From assembly GCA_900757695.1 (NCBI GenBank), contig CAAEOU010000020.1, positions 1 through 12,856 on the forward strand: DNA of 12,856 nucleotides, read 5' to 3'. Positions 5,955 through 12,856 of this stretch are shown here, piece after piece. Under the pieces are notes generated by a model that was not told the DNA's origin, made no database searches, and saw only the letters and a list, made by a program, of their open reading frames with translations. Origin of the DNA: an uncultured Oscillospiraceae bacterium (GTDB lineage: Bacteria; Bacillota_A; Clostridia; Oscillospirales; Oscillospiraceae). The translations under genes and the position numbers were made by a program. Position 1 is the stretch's first letter. Each line of letters begins with the position of its first letter.

Positions 5955-6719
5955 ATGAAGATAGTAATGATCGTTGCGGCCCATAAGGCCTACCGTATGC
6001 CGGAGGATCCCATGTACCTGCCCCTTCACGTAGGCAAGGCGGGGAAATCTCTGGAGCTTGGGTTTCAGGGGGATGACACCGGAGACAATATCTCGGAGAA
6101 GAATCCCGAATACTGTGAGCTCACGGGACTTTACTGGGCGTGGAAAAACCTTGACGCAGATTATATTGGTCTGTCGCATTACCGCCGGTATTTCCGGGGA
6201 AAACGGGGCGGCGATAAGTGGGACTGCATTCTGACCACTGCTCAGGCGGAACAGCTGCTGGAGAACACGGATGTCCTGCTGCCAAAAAAACGAAACTACT
6301 GGATCGAAACAGCCTACGATCAATATGTCCATGCACATCCGGCGGAGCCGCTGGATCTGGCGCTCTCGCTGGCGGCTCAGCAGGGAGAATCCTACCGCCG
6401 GGTTGTAGACAATATGAAAAAGCGTACATGGACGCATATTTTTAATATGTTTGTGATGAAGCGGGAGATTTTTGACGATTACTGTCAATGGCTGTTTGGC
6501 ATTCTCTCGCAGGTAGAGGCGCAAATCGATATTTCCGGGTACAGCCAATATGACCGCCGCGTGTTCGGTTTTCTGGGGGAACGCCTGCTGGATATCTATC
6601 TGGAGGCCAATGACATCCCCTACCGGGAGGTGCCGGTGATGTTTATGGAAAAGCAAAACTGGCTGAAAAAAGGCGGCGCATTCTTAAAGCGGAAGTTTGC
6701 TTCCGGGAAAGAGGGATAA
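5955..6719 (+). CDS. DUF4422 putative glycosyltransferase
   Basis: A 254-residue soluble protein. It has the DUF4422 (PF14393) hallmarks: a short beta strand at the N-terminus (KIVMIVAAHK), CELTGLYWAWKN (54-65), IGLSHYRRYF (71-80), and a C-terminal half with HIFNMFVMKREIFDDYC and a RRVFGFLGERLLDIYL helix. DUF4422 proteins are found almost only in capsule and exopolysaccharide clusters and are taken to be glycosyltransferases. Donor and linkage are not known from sequence. AAAGGA at 5943-5948 stands six bases before the ATG, and the gene follows the priming enzyme by 18 bases. It probably adds the second sugar of the repeat unit (inference from position). Confidence 0.85.
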   Translation: MKIVMIVAAHKAYRMPEDPMYLPLHVGKAGKSLELGFQGDDTGDNISEKNPEYCELTGLYWAWKNLDADYIGLSHYRRYFRGKRGGDKWDCILTTAQAEQLLENTDVLLPKKRNYWIETAYDQYVHAHPAEPLDLALSLAAQQGESYRRVVDNMKKRTWTHIFNMFVMKREIFDDYCQWLFGILSQVEAQIDISGYSQYDRRVFGFLGERLLDIYLEANDIPYREVPVMFMEKQNWLKKGGAFLKRKFASGKEG

Positions 6720-6722
6720 AGC

Positions 6723-7559
6723 GTGGAACATACCCTGCGGGAATTACAGCTCTGTGAGCTGGAACTGGTTAAGGCAGTGCTGGATATATGTGAAAAGCAC
6801 CATCTGACGGTGTTTATGATGGGCGGAACCTTCCTGGGCGCAGTCCGGCATAAGGGCTTTATTCCGTGGGATGATGATGTGGATTTGGGCATGAGCCGGA
6901 AGGACTATGAGACCTTTTTGCAGGTGGCAGCCCGGGAACTCCCGGAAGGGTATGTGCTCCGGCATTTTGCGAAGGATCCGGATATGGCCTATTATCCTGC
7001 ACAGGTGGTGGATCCTTCCTTTGAGATTCTGGATACCTCCGCCATGGTGGAAAAGACCCGGTGCGCATGGATCGACCTGTTCCCGCTGGACGGCATGCCC
7101 AAGGGGCGGCTCGGCTGCTTCTTCCACAAATACAGGCTGCTGTATCTTCGAATGATGCTGAAGTTCAGCCAGTTCTCTGAGGTGGTAGCGGTGGGACTGG
7201 CCCACAGGCCACTCCATGAGAGAATCCTGATCGCAGTGGGAAAGCACCTGCATCTGGAGTCCCGGCTGGACACCCACAAGCGGATGGAGCTCATTGACCG
7301 GTGCCTGAAAAAGTACCCCTATGAGGGGGCACGGCAAGTGGTAAACTTTATGGGTGCCTATAAATTCCGGGAGATGTTCCCCAAAGAGATATACGATCAT
7401 CTGAGCAGCTATCCCTTTGAGAATCTGATGCTGCCGGCACCGGAAAATTATGATGCGGTGCTGACGCAGATGTATGGAGACTATATGACGCCCCCGCCCA
7501 GTGATGAGCAGAATAAGCACGGAACGGTGCCCGGGGGCACAGGAGAGGATCAGACATGA
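6723..7559 (+). CDS. LicD-family phosphotransferase
   Basis: A 278-residue protein of the LicD/fukutin nucleotidyltransferase-fold family. Such enzymes transfer a phospho-alcohol, classically phosphocholine from CDP-choline, onto a sugar. [19 protein letters not shown] (34-52) continuing into VDLGM is the diagnostic segment with the metal-binding Asp residues, and [11 protein letters not shown] (116-126) is the second conserved block. The start is a GTG at 6723 with AGAGGG at 6710-6715 seven bases upstream, three bases after the DUF4422 stop. The stop overlaps the tagD start (ATGA). Because TagD, not a choline or ribitol cytidylyltransferase, is the coupled neighbour, the donor here is more likely CDP-glycerol, giving a glycerol-phosphate decoration. 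That assignment is inference from context. Confidence 0.9.
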   Translation: MEHTLRELQLCELELVKAVLDICEKHHLTVFMMGGTFLGAVRHKGFIPWDDDVDLGMSRKDYETFLQVAARELPEGYVLRHFAKDPDMAYYPAQVVDPSFEILDTSAMVEKTRCAWIDLFPLDGMPKGRLGCFFHKYRLLYLRMMLKFSQFSEVVAVGLAHRPLHERILIAVGKHLHLESRLDTHKRMELIDRCLKKYPYEGARQVVNFMGAYKFREMFPKEIYDHLSSYPFENLMLPAPENYDAVLTQMYGDYMTPPPSDEQNKHGTVPGGTGEDQT

Positions 7560-7948
7560 AGCGTGTGATTACCTACGGAACCTTTGACCTTTTGCATTAC
7601 GGTCACATCAATCTTCTTCGCCGGGCAAAGGCACTGGGAGATTATCTGATCGTGGCGCTTTCTACCGATGAATTTAATCTGAAGGAAAAGAACAAGATCT
7701 GCTATTTTTCCTATGAGGAACGGAAAAAGCTGTTGGAGGCCATCCGCTATGTGGACTTGGTGATCCCGGAGGAAAGCTGGGAGCAGAAGCGTACCGATGT
7801 GCAGCTCTATCAGGTAGATACCTTTGTAATGGGGGATGACTGGACCGGGAAGTTTGACTTCCTGAAGGATCTGTGCGAGGTGGTCTATCTGCCCAGAACG
7901 CCGGAGATCTCCACCACAAAGATCAAACAGGAACTGGGTCGGGAATGA
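7556..7948 (+). CDS. tagD: Glycerol-3-phosphate cytidylyltransferase (TagD)
   Basis: TagD makes CDP-glycerol from CTP and sn-glycerol-3-phosphate. At 130 residues it equals the Bacillus enzyme in size and, from memory of that sequence, matches it closely along the whole length. Signatures are [11 protein letters not shown] with HxGH (His14, His17), [20 protein letters not shown] with Arg64, VMGDDW (91-96), and [11 protein letters not shown] (114-124) with the nucleotide-binding ISTT. It is coupled to the LicD gene by an ATGA overlap and its stop overlaps the next gene the same way. No TagB/TagF-type glycerol phosphate polymerase is in the window. The CDP-glycerol is therefore probably used to decorate a polysaccharide rather than to build classical wall teichoic acid, unless the polymerases lie elsewhere. 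Confidence 0.95.
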   Translation: MKRVITYGTFDLLHYGHINLLRRAKALGDYLIVALSTDEFNLKEKNKICYFSYEERKKLLEAIRYVDLVIPEESWEQKRTDVQLYQVDTFVMGDDWTGKFDFLKDLCEVVYLPRTPEISTTKIKQELGRE

Positions 7949-8937
7949 AAAGCGTTAGTTTAATTGTTCCGGTTTATCAGGCAGGGGCGTTTCTTACGCC
8001 CCTGATTCGTTCTGTCCAAAATCAGGATTATTCTGATTTCCAGCTGGTTCTCAGTGACGATGGCTCTACCGATGACTCCATGCAGGTCATGGAACGGATG
8101 GCCCGGGAGGATTCCCGTATTACCGTCGTGACGGGGCCAAATTGCGGTGTCAGCTCGGCCAGAAACCGAGGACTGGCTGTGGCAGAGGGGAAATATATTG
8201 GCTTTTTGGATGCGGATGATCTGCTGGAACCCAATTATCTCTCTACGCTGGTGCGGCTGCTGGAACAGTACAACGCAGATTGTGCCTGCTGCGGCTTCAC
8301 CCGGATCTATGAAGTGTCGGGGGCTGTGGATCATATGCCCAAGTGCGATCCCGGTGTGACTGAGACAGACCGGGATGGATTCCGGCGGTGGATTCTGCGG
8401 CCGGATGGCTTTACTACTGTGGTCTGGAATAAGCTGTTCCGCCGGGAGGCCCTAAGGGAGAAGGATGGAAGCTGGATTTCCTTTGACCCGCAGCTCCATA
8501 TTGTAGAGGATGGCGAATACCTGCTGCGAAGCCGCGTGGAGCGGGCAGTGTTTACGCCGGAGCCCTTGTACCGTTATACGGTCCGTACCAGCGGCGCCAT
8601 GTATGGCAGGCTGACGGAGCGGAAGCGGACAGAGCTGGCGGCAAGAAGAAAAATTGTTGATCTCTGCGCCGATTCTGCCGAGGATGTGCAGGCACTGGCA
8701 CAGATGAAGTATCAAAAGGGCGTGCGGGATCTCCTGTTTCATGCGGTGATCGCAGGCCAGGGGACGGAGATCCGGGATCTGCTGCCGGAGCTGGGGCGGT
8801 ATGCTTCGGCGCTCTTTGGCAGTCCGGCCCTGTCCAAGAAAGAAAAGCTGAAGTACCATATCTATCGTCCTATGATTCAGTGGAACCTCCGGCGCACAGG
8901 CGCGTTCCTGATGAAGCATCTCAGCGGGCACGGATAG
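7945..8937 (+). CDS. GT2 family glycosyltransferase
   Basis: A 330-residue family 2 (GT-A fold, inverting) transferase. [10 protein letters not shown] opens the Rossmann-like half. DDGSTDD (38-44) is the nucleotide-binding motif and DADD (89-92) the metal-binding [11 protein letters not shown] (160-167) and [11 protein letters not shown] with Glu188-Asp189 (likely catalytic base region) complete the usual pattern. The C-terminal part (about 210-330) is helical and charged. The start is the ATG at 7945, overlapping the tagD stop (ATGA); an earlier in-frame ATG at 7873 would lie deep inside tagD. There is no strong ribosome site, so translation is probably coupled to tagD. It should extend the lipid-linked oligosaccharide in the cytoplasm. 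Sugar donor and acceptor are not predictable here. Confidence 0.93.
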   Translation: MKSVSLIVPVYQAGAFLTPLIRSVQNQDYSDFQLVLSDDGSTDDSMQVMERMAREDSRITVVTGPNCGVSSARNRGLAVAEGKYIGFLDADDLLEPNYLSTLVRLLEQYNADCACCGFTRIYEVSGAVDHMPKCDPGVTETDRDGFRRWILRPDGFTTVVWNKLFRREALREKDGSWISFDPQLHIVEDGEYLLRSRVERAVFTPEPLYRYTVRTSGAMYGRLTERKRTELAARRKIVDLCADSAEDVQALAQMKYQKGVRDLLFHAVIAGQGTEIRDLLPELGRYASALFGSPALSKKEKLKYHIYRPMIQWNLRRTGAFLMKHLSGHG

Positions 8938-8951
8938 CGGGGAGGTGACCC

Positions 8952-10154
8952 ATGAACCGAACAGTTCTAAAACGATTTTTCTGGATCCTGCTGGCGGCTC
9001 CCTATTTTAAGCCTGCCGTTTTAGGCGTACTGGAGGGGACTGGGTGGCTGGAGACGATATTTGATATCTGGCGCATGGGTGCCGCCGTGGTGATCGGTGG
9101 GAGCTATCTCTATGAGATGATCCGGGAGCGGAGACGGCCTTCCGGGGTGCTGATGTGGCTGTGCGCTTATCTGGGCTTTGTGGGACTGTCCACTGCCCTC
9201 CATGGAACGAACTACTGGGCCGCAGTTAACCATGTGGTATCCATTGCGACCTTTTGCATGCTGCTGGAGCTGAGCCTTCGGCGGGGGCCTATGGTGACCA
9301 TGGACATGCTGTTTTATCCTCTGACGGTGCTGATCCTTGCGAATTTTGTGCTGGAGTGCATCTATCCGGAGGGCATTTGCTCCGGCGGCACTTATTCCTA
9401 TAGCTATAATCTACTGGGCATTGACAATCTGCTGGCACCTATTCTGATTCCCTATATGTTCCTGACAGTGCTGCGCTCTACCATGCGCCATGGGGAGCTG
9501 GACTGGGTCAGCTACTGCATGATGGGGGTATCCACCCTGAGCCTGCTGCTGGTCTGGTCGGCAACCGGCCTCATGGGACTGGGAGTCGCACTGCTGTTTT
9601 TACTGTTTTTCTATCAGCGCCGGTGGCAGACCCTGTTTAATGGCCTGACGGCCATGGCGGCAGGGGTTGGCCTGTTCTTTACCGTGGTGCTGTTCCGGCT
9701 GCAAAATCTGTTTGCGTTTTTAATCGAGGGCGTGCTCCATAAGGGGCTGAGCTTTACCGGACGCACAGAGATATGGGATACCGCCATTGCGGATATCCTG
9801 CGGTCTCCTGCGCTGGGCTATGGTCTGGCACAGTCCGGCAAGGTGTATCGTCTGCGGCGGCACAAATACTATCATGCCCACAATGTGTTTCTGGAGATTT
9901 TAATGGAGGGCGGCTTCTGCGCCCTGCTGTGCTTTTTTATGATGCTGGCTTCGGCAGTGAAACAGCTGATGATCTACCGGAAGCATCCCTACGCCTGCCT
10001 GATTGCGGCGGGACTTATGGCCTGCGGCGTAATGACAACCATGGAGCCCTTTCTGGACCAGAGCGGACTCCTGATCTATGCGTTGGTGTTCCTTGGGTAT
10101 CATGTGGGAACGCTGATCGCAGGCGTGGATACGGCCCCGGCTGGGGCAAAGTAA
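8952..10154 (+). CDS. wzy: Wzy-like polysaccharide polymerase / O-antigen ligase family membrane protein
   Basis: A 400-residue multi-pass membrane protein with about ten hydrophobic segments. It shows the loop signatures of the O-antigen ligase/polymerase family (PF04932 type): FTGRTEIWD (268-276), then GYGLAQSG, and HAHNVFLEILMEGG (308-321), where the conserved Arg and His residues of the periplasmic/extracellular loop lie. In this cluster, beside a Wzx flippase and a priming enzyme, polymerisation of undecaprenyl-linked repeat units on the outer face of the membrane is the likely job. A ligase attaching the chain to another carrier is the alternative. GGAGG at 8941-8945 stands six bases before the ATG, with a 14-base gap from the GT2 stop. 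Confidence 0.87.
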   Translation: MNRTVLKRFFWILLAAPYFKPAVLGVLEGTGWLETIFDIWRMGAAVVIGGSYLYEMIRERRRPSGVLMWLCAYLGFVGLSTALHGTNYWAAVNHVVSIATFCMLLELSLRRGPMVTMDMLFYPLTVLILANFVLECIYPEGICSGGTYSYSYNLLGIDNLLAPILIPYMFLTVLRSTMRHGELDWVSYCMMGVSTLSLLLVWSATGLMGLGVALLFLLFFYQRRWQTLFNGLTAMAAGVGLFFTVVLFRLQNLFAFLIEGVLHKGLSFTGRTEIWDTAIADILRSPALGYGLAQSGKVYRLRRHKYYHAHNVFLEILMEGGFCALLCFFMMLASAVKQLMIYRKHPYACLIAAGLMACGVMTTMEPFLDQSGLLIYALVFLGYHVGTLIAGVDTAPAGAK

Positions 10155-10170
10155 CAGTTGGAGGTTTTCC

Positions 10171-11715
10171 ATGGCCCGTACACAAAATTCCATACGCAAT
10201 GTCCTGTCGGCGATGATCGGACAGTTGGGAGGCATTCTGGTCAATCTCCTTGCCCGTGTGTTCTTCCTGCACTATCTCAATCAGACCTATCTGGGCCTGA
10301 ACGGCTTGTTTACCAATGTGCTTACCATGCTGTCTCTGGTGGAGTTGGGCGTGGGACCGGCCATGGCCTACAGTCTCTATAAGCCTCTGGCGGATCACGA
10401 TGTAGAACGGCTGAAAAGCCATATGGCCTTTTACAAAAAGGCATACGTTACCATAGGCTTGGCAATTGCAGCGCTGGGGCTGGCGTTCCTGCCCTTTTAT
10501 ACGGTATTTATGGATGAGGTGCCGGACATCCCGCACCTCAACACCATCTATCTGTTGTTTGTGGCCAATACGGTGGTTTCCTACTTCTATTCCTATAAGC
10601 GCAGCCTGATCATCTGCGACCAGAAGAAGTACATTGAGACCGCAGTGCACTACGGAGCATATTTCCTTCTGAATGTGGTTCAGATCATTTTTCTGGCCCT
10701 TACGAAGAATTATGTGGTATTTCTGATGCTGCAGGTGCTGTCCACATGGCTTGAGAATTTTATTCTGGCCCGGAAGGCGGACAAGCTATACCCATTCCTG
10801 CGGGAGAAGAATGTGAGGCCCATGGACAAGACGGACTCGCAGGTGATCTTCCGCAATGTGGCGGCTATGAGCATGCATAAGGTGGGCGCTGTGGTGGTGA
10901 ATTCCACCGATAATATCCTGATCTCCAAGCTCATTGGACTGGCTTCTGCGGGACTTTACAGCAACTACTATACCATTATCCACCCCCTTCAGACCATTAC
11001 CAACCAGATCTTTGAATCCATTGTGGCCAGCGTGGGCAACCTGACGGCTACCGTAAAGGATGGTAATGTGGAGCATCTCATGGAGACCTTTTATGATGTG
11101 TTCTTTTTTGCCTTCTGGATCTTTACCTTTTGTTCCATCTGTCTGCTGAACCTGCTGCATCCCTTTATTGAGTTTATGTGGCTGCGGAACCGTGGCTGGC
11201 TGCTGGACAATGCAACGCTGTATGTGCTGGTGCTGAATTTCTACCTCTATGGCATGCGGCGGCCGGTGCTGACCTTCCGGGACGCCACCGGTGCCTTTTG
11301 GAATGACCGGTTTAAGCCGATATTTGAGTCCATTATCAATCTTGTGGCATCGATCCTGCTGGCAAAGCCCTTTGGCATCGCAGGAATTTTTCTGGGTACG
11401 CTGGTGTCTACAGTGACTACCAGCCTTTGGGTGGAGCCTATGGTGCTGTATCACAATGTGTTTTATGCCCATATGCGAAAGTATTTTGCCCGGTTCTTTT
11501 CCTATACGGCGGTGGGGCTGGTGATCTGCGTCATTACCACATGGCTGTGCAGTCATGTGGGCTACAGTCTGATCTCGATTCTGCCCAGAGCGCTGATCTG
11601 TCTGACTGTCCCCAATCTGCTGCTGTTGGTGGTGTTTTATCGAACGAAGGAGTTCCAATATTTCCGCCGCCTGGGGAAGACCATATTGGGAAAGGTGAAA
11701 CGCCATGACCGGTAA
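10171..11715 (+). CDS. wzx: Wzx-type polysaccharide repeat-unit flippase
   Basis: A 514-residue membrane protein with roughly 12-14 hydrophobic segments, the size and layout of the MVF/PST (RfbX-like) flippases that move undecaprenyl-linked oligosaccharides outward. The N-terminal block YLGLNGLFTNVLTMLSLVEL and then GVGPAMAYSLYKPLA (about 40-74), and TDNILISKLIGLASAGLYSNYYT in the middle (about 245-268), are typical of the Firmicute branch. The C-terminal half ends in a basic tail (about 490-514). GGAGG at 10160-10164 stands six bases before the ATG, 16 bases after the Wzy stop. Its 3' end overlaps the acyltransferase gene by 11 bases. Confidence 0.92.
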   Translation: MARTQNSIRNVLSAMIGQLGGILVNLLARVFFLHYLNQTYLGLNGLFTNVLTMLSLVELGVGPAMAYSLYKPLADHDVERLKSHMAFYKKAYVTIGLAIAALGLAFLPFYTVFMDEVPDIPHLNTIYLLFVANTVVSYFYSYKRSLIICDQKKYIETAVHYGAYFLLNVVQIIFLALTKNYVVFLMLQVLSTWLENFILARKADKLYPFLREKNVRPMDKTDSQVIFRNVAAMSMHKVGAVVVNSTDNILISKLIGLASAGLYSNYYTIIHPLQTITNQIFESIVASVGNLTATVKDGNVEHLMETFYDVFFFAFWIFTFCSICLLNLLHPFIEFMWLRNRGWLLDNATLYVLVLNFYLYGMRRPVLTFRDATGAFWNDRFKPIFESIINLVASILLAKPFGIAGIFLGTLVSTVTTSLWVEPMVLYHNVFYAHMRKYFARFFSYTAVGLVICVITTWLCSHVGYSLISILPRALICLTVPNLLLLVVFYRTKEFQYFRRLGKTILGKVKRHDR

Positions 11716-12727
11716 ACGGGAAAGCTGGCTGGACGGGCTGAAAGGCTTTGCAATCCTTCTGGTGGTGCTGGGCCATGTGCTCAGCGGCTATTTGGATGCG
11801 GGCATGTTTCCGTCGGCCTATTACAGCTTTTACGAAGTGAGGAGCTGGATCTACAGCTTTCATATGCCGCTGTTTTTTATGCTCAGTGGATTTACCTTTG
11901 CACTGGCCTATTATCGTACCGGAAAGCTTCGGCGGGAGGGATATCTCCGGCAGCTTCTGAATCTTCTGTGGATCTATGTGCTGTTTGTGCTGCTGCAATG
12001 GGGCGTAAAGCAGGTGGTGCCCCAGCTGGTGAATGAGACCTATACGCTGGAGGACCTTCGGCGGATGTTTGTAGAGCCGCTGGGAAACTTCTGGTATCTC
12101 TATGTGCTGCTGGTTCTATATCTTTTGGCGGCGCTTGTGCGTCTGCCCAAGTGGCCAATGCAGTGGCTGCTGCTGCTGGGGGGCGGAGCAATCCTGGCGG
12201 CAGACGTGCGTATGGACTGGACGGCACTGACCCTATATCGGATCATTTATCACCTGTTCTTCTTTGCACTGGGGTGTCAGACCTGCAAACGCCGGAGTCT
12301 GCTGGACAATGCGCATATTCTAGGGGTACTGGTGATGGGACTCTGTGTGGCTGCTTTTTTCCACATGTTTTATTATGTGTGGGATTGGTACGCAAATTGG
12401 AAGCTTGCCATCGCCCTTGGAACCTGCTGGGTATACTTCTGGTGCTTCTATCACTGGAATTGGCTCAGCGGATGCGGGCTGTTTCAGCTCTGCGGGAAAT
12501 ACTGTCTGGAGATTTATTGTATTCACACATTCCTGACGGCGGGGCTTCGCAGTGTACTTCCGACTGTGGGGATCACAGGGCCGTGGCTCAGCGTGCTGCT
12601 GAATTTCCTAATCAGCACCAGCGTCTCACTGGGACTGGCAGTGCTGGCGGGAAGGGTGTGGTGGATGGATGTGGTATTTCGTCCATCCAGATTTCTCCGG
12701 AGACTTCGTGACAAAAAGAAAGCATAA
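11705..12727 (+). CDS. Acyltransferase 3 family membrane protein (probable polysaccharide O-acyltransferase)
   Basis: A 340-residue protein with about ten membrane helices. The acyltransferase-3 (PF01757) pattern is clear: SWLDGLKGFAILLVVLGHV (7-25) with the catalytic-type His24, FHMPLFFMLSGF (52-63), FWYLYVLLVLY (129-139), and CGKYCLEIYCIH (263-274) toward the end. Such proteins pass an acyl group, often acetyl, from the cytoplasm to a sugar on the outer side. Here the probable target is the polysaccharide made by this operon. It lacks the C-terminal SGNH domain of larger OafA-type enzymes. The start at 11705 lies inside the wzx end with AAAGG at 11691-11695. It is the last gene of the operon, and its TAA is the first part of the downstream hairpin. 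Confidence 0.9.
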   Translation: MTGKRESWLDGLKGFAILLVVLGHVLSGYLDAGMFPSAYYSFYEVRSWIYSFHMPLFFMLSGFTFALAYYRTGKLRREGYLRQLLNLLWIYVLFVLLQWGVKQVVPQLVNETYTLEDLRRMFVEPLGNFWYLYVLLVLYLLAALVRLPKWPMQWLLLLGGGAILAADVRMDWTALTLYRIIYHLFFFALGCQTCKRRSLLDNAHILGVLVMGLCVAAFFHMFYYVWDWYANWKLAIALGTCWVYFWCFYHWNWLSGCGLFQLCGKYCLEIYCIHTFLTAGLRSVLPTVGITGPWLSVLLNFLISTSVSLGLAVLAGRVWWMDVVFRPSRFLRRLRDKKKA

Positions 12728-12757
12728 ATGGGATGTTGCGGCTGCAACATCCCATTT
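12726..12757 (+). terminator. Hairpin at the end of the polysaccharide operon
   Basis: A perfect 14-bp stem (12726-12739 with 12744-12757) with a 4-base loop begins at the stop codon of the acyltransferase gene. Only three T residues close the right arm and no longer U-run follows, so it may stop transcription weakly or protect the 3' end. Confidence 0.65.
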
Positions 12758-12798
12758 GAGACTGTCGAAAAACCTAATGGGTTTTTCGACAAAGTCTC
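12758..12798. repeat. Interrupted 17-bp inverted repeat (dispersed palindrome-like)
   Basis: GAGACT-GTCGAAAAACC and GGTTTTTCGAC-AA-AGTCTC pair over 17 positions, with a two-base bulge and a 5-base centre (TAATG). No T-run follows on either strand. GTCGAAAAACC-type palindromes next to operon ends are often members of dispersed repeat families or ends of small mobile elements in Clostridia. That identity is inference, since only one copy is visible. Confidence 0.6.
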
Positions 12799-12819
12799 TT
12801 GCCGGACACTGCGCGCGCC

Positions 12820-12844
12820 CTTTGTCCGCTTAAGGCGGACAAAG
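12820..12844. repeat. Perfect 10-bp inverted repeat at right edge
   Basis: CTTTGTCCGC (12820-12829) and GCGGACAAAG (12835-12844) around TTAAG. It lies 21 bases after the previous inverted repeat, in a stretch with no gene (12728-12856). The spacing suggests the two form one element that continues past the window. Confidence 0.55.
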
Positions 12845-12856
12845 AACACACTTGTG

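Noticed and set aside
12523..12849. Minus-strand 108-codon open frame at the right edge
   Set aside because: It runs through three hairpins and then antisense into the acyltransferase gene; no ribosome site or family pattern. It only reflects the repeat sequence.

Overview
The window looks like chromosomal DNA of a moderately G+C-rich Firmicute, most likely a gut-type Clostridium relative (Oscillospirales-like). The case rests on strong Shine-Dalgarno sites, sigma-A-type promoters, a MurA with the Gram-positive/Gram-negative shared active-site Cys, a Bacillus-type TagD and a Wzx/Wzy polysaccharide cluster. The exact taxon cannot be fixed from sequence reading alone.

Left part (1-3966), all on the minus strand and made of three separate transcription units. 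(i) The 5' part of an unrecognised Pro/Gly/Met-rich protein runs off the left edge, with its own extended -10 promoter at 486-514. (ii) murA (617-1912) has a strong promoter (2015-2043) and an intrinsic terminator (562-595). (iii) A DUF2207-type signal-peptide/multi-pass membrane protein (2284-3966) has its own promoter (3995-4023) and terminator (2151-2185).

The divergent region 3967-4190 holds back-to-back promoters and a perfect 10-bp inverted repeat. To its right everything is on the plus strand. First comes a GtrA-family membrane protein overlapping tadA (tRNA adenosine deaminase). Then comes a compact, tightly packed polysaccharide operon: priming sugar-phosphate transferase (5280-5936), DUF4422 putative glycosyltransferase, LicD-family phosphotransferase, TagD (CDP-glycerol synthesis), GT2 glycosyltransferase, Wzy-like polymerase/ligase, Wzx flippase and an acyltransferase-3 membrane protein. 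Several junctions are ATGA or longer overlaps, so the genes are probably co-translated. A near-consensus promoter (5103-5131) lies inside the 3' tail of tadA and probably gives the polysaccharide genes their own start of transcription.

A coherent reading: the priming enzyme loads a sugar phosphate on undecaprenyl phosphate, DUF4422 and GT2 extend it, TagD supplies CDP-glycerol which the LicD protein may transfer as glycerol phosphate, the acyltransferase adds an acyl (probably acetyl) group, Wzx flips the unit and Wzy polymerises it. The product would be a small-repeat, probably anionic, cell-surface polysaccharide. The operon ends in a 14-bp hairpin starting at the stop codon, followed by two further inverted repeats that look like a dispersed palindromic element at the right edge.
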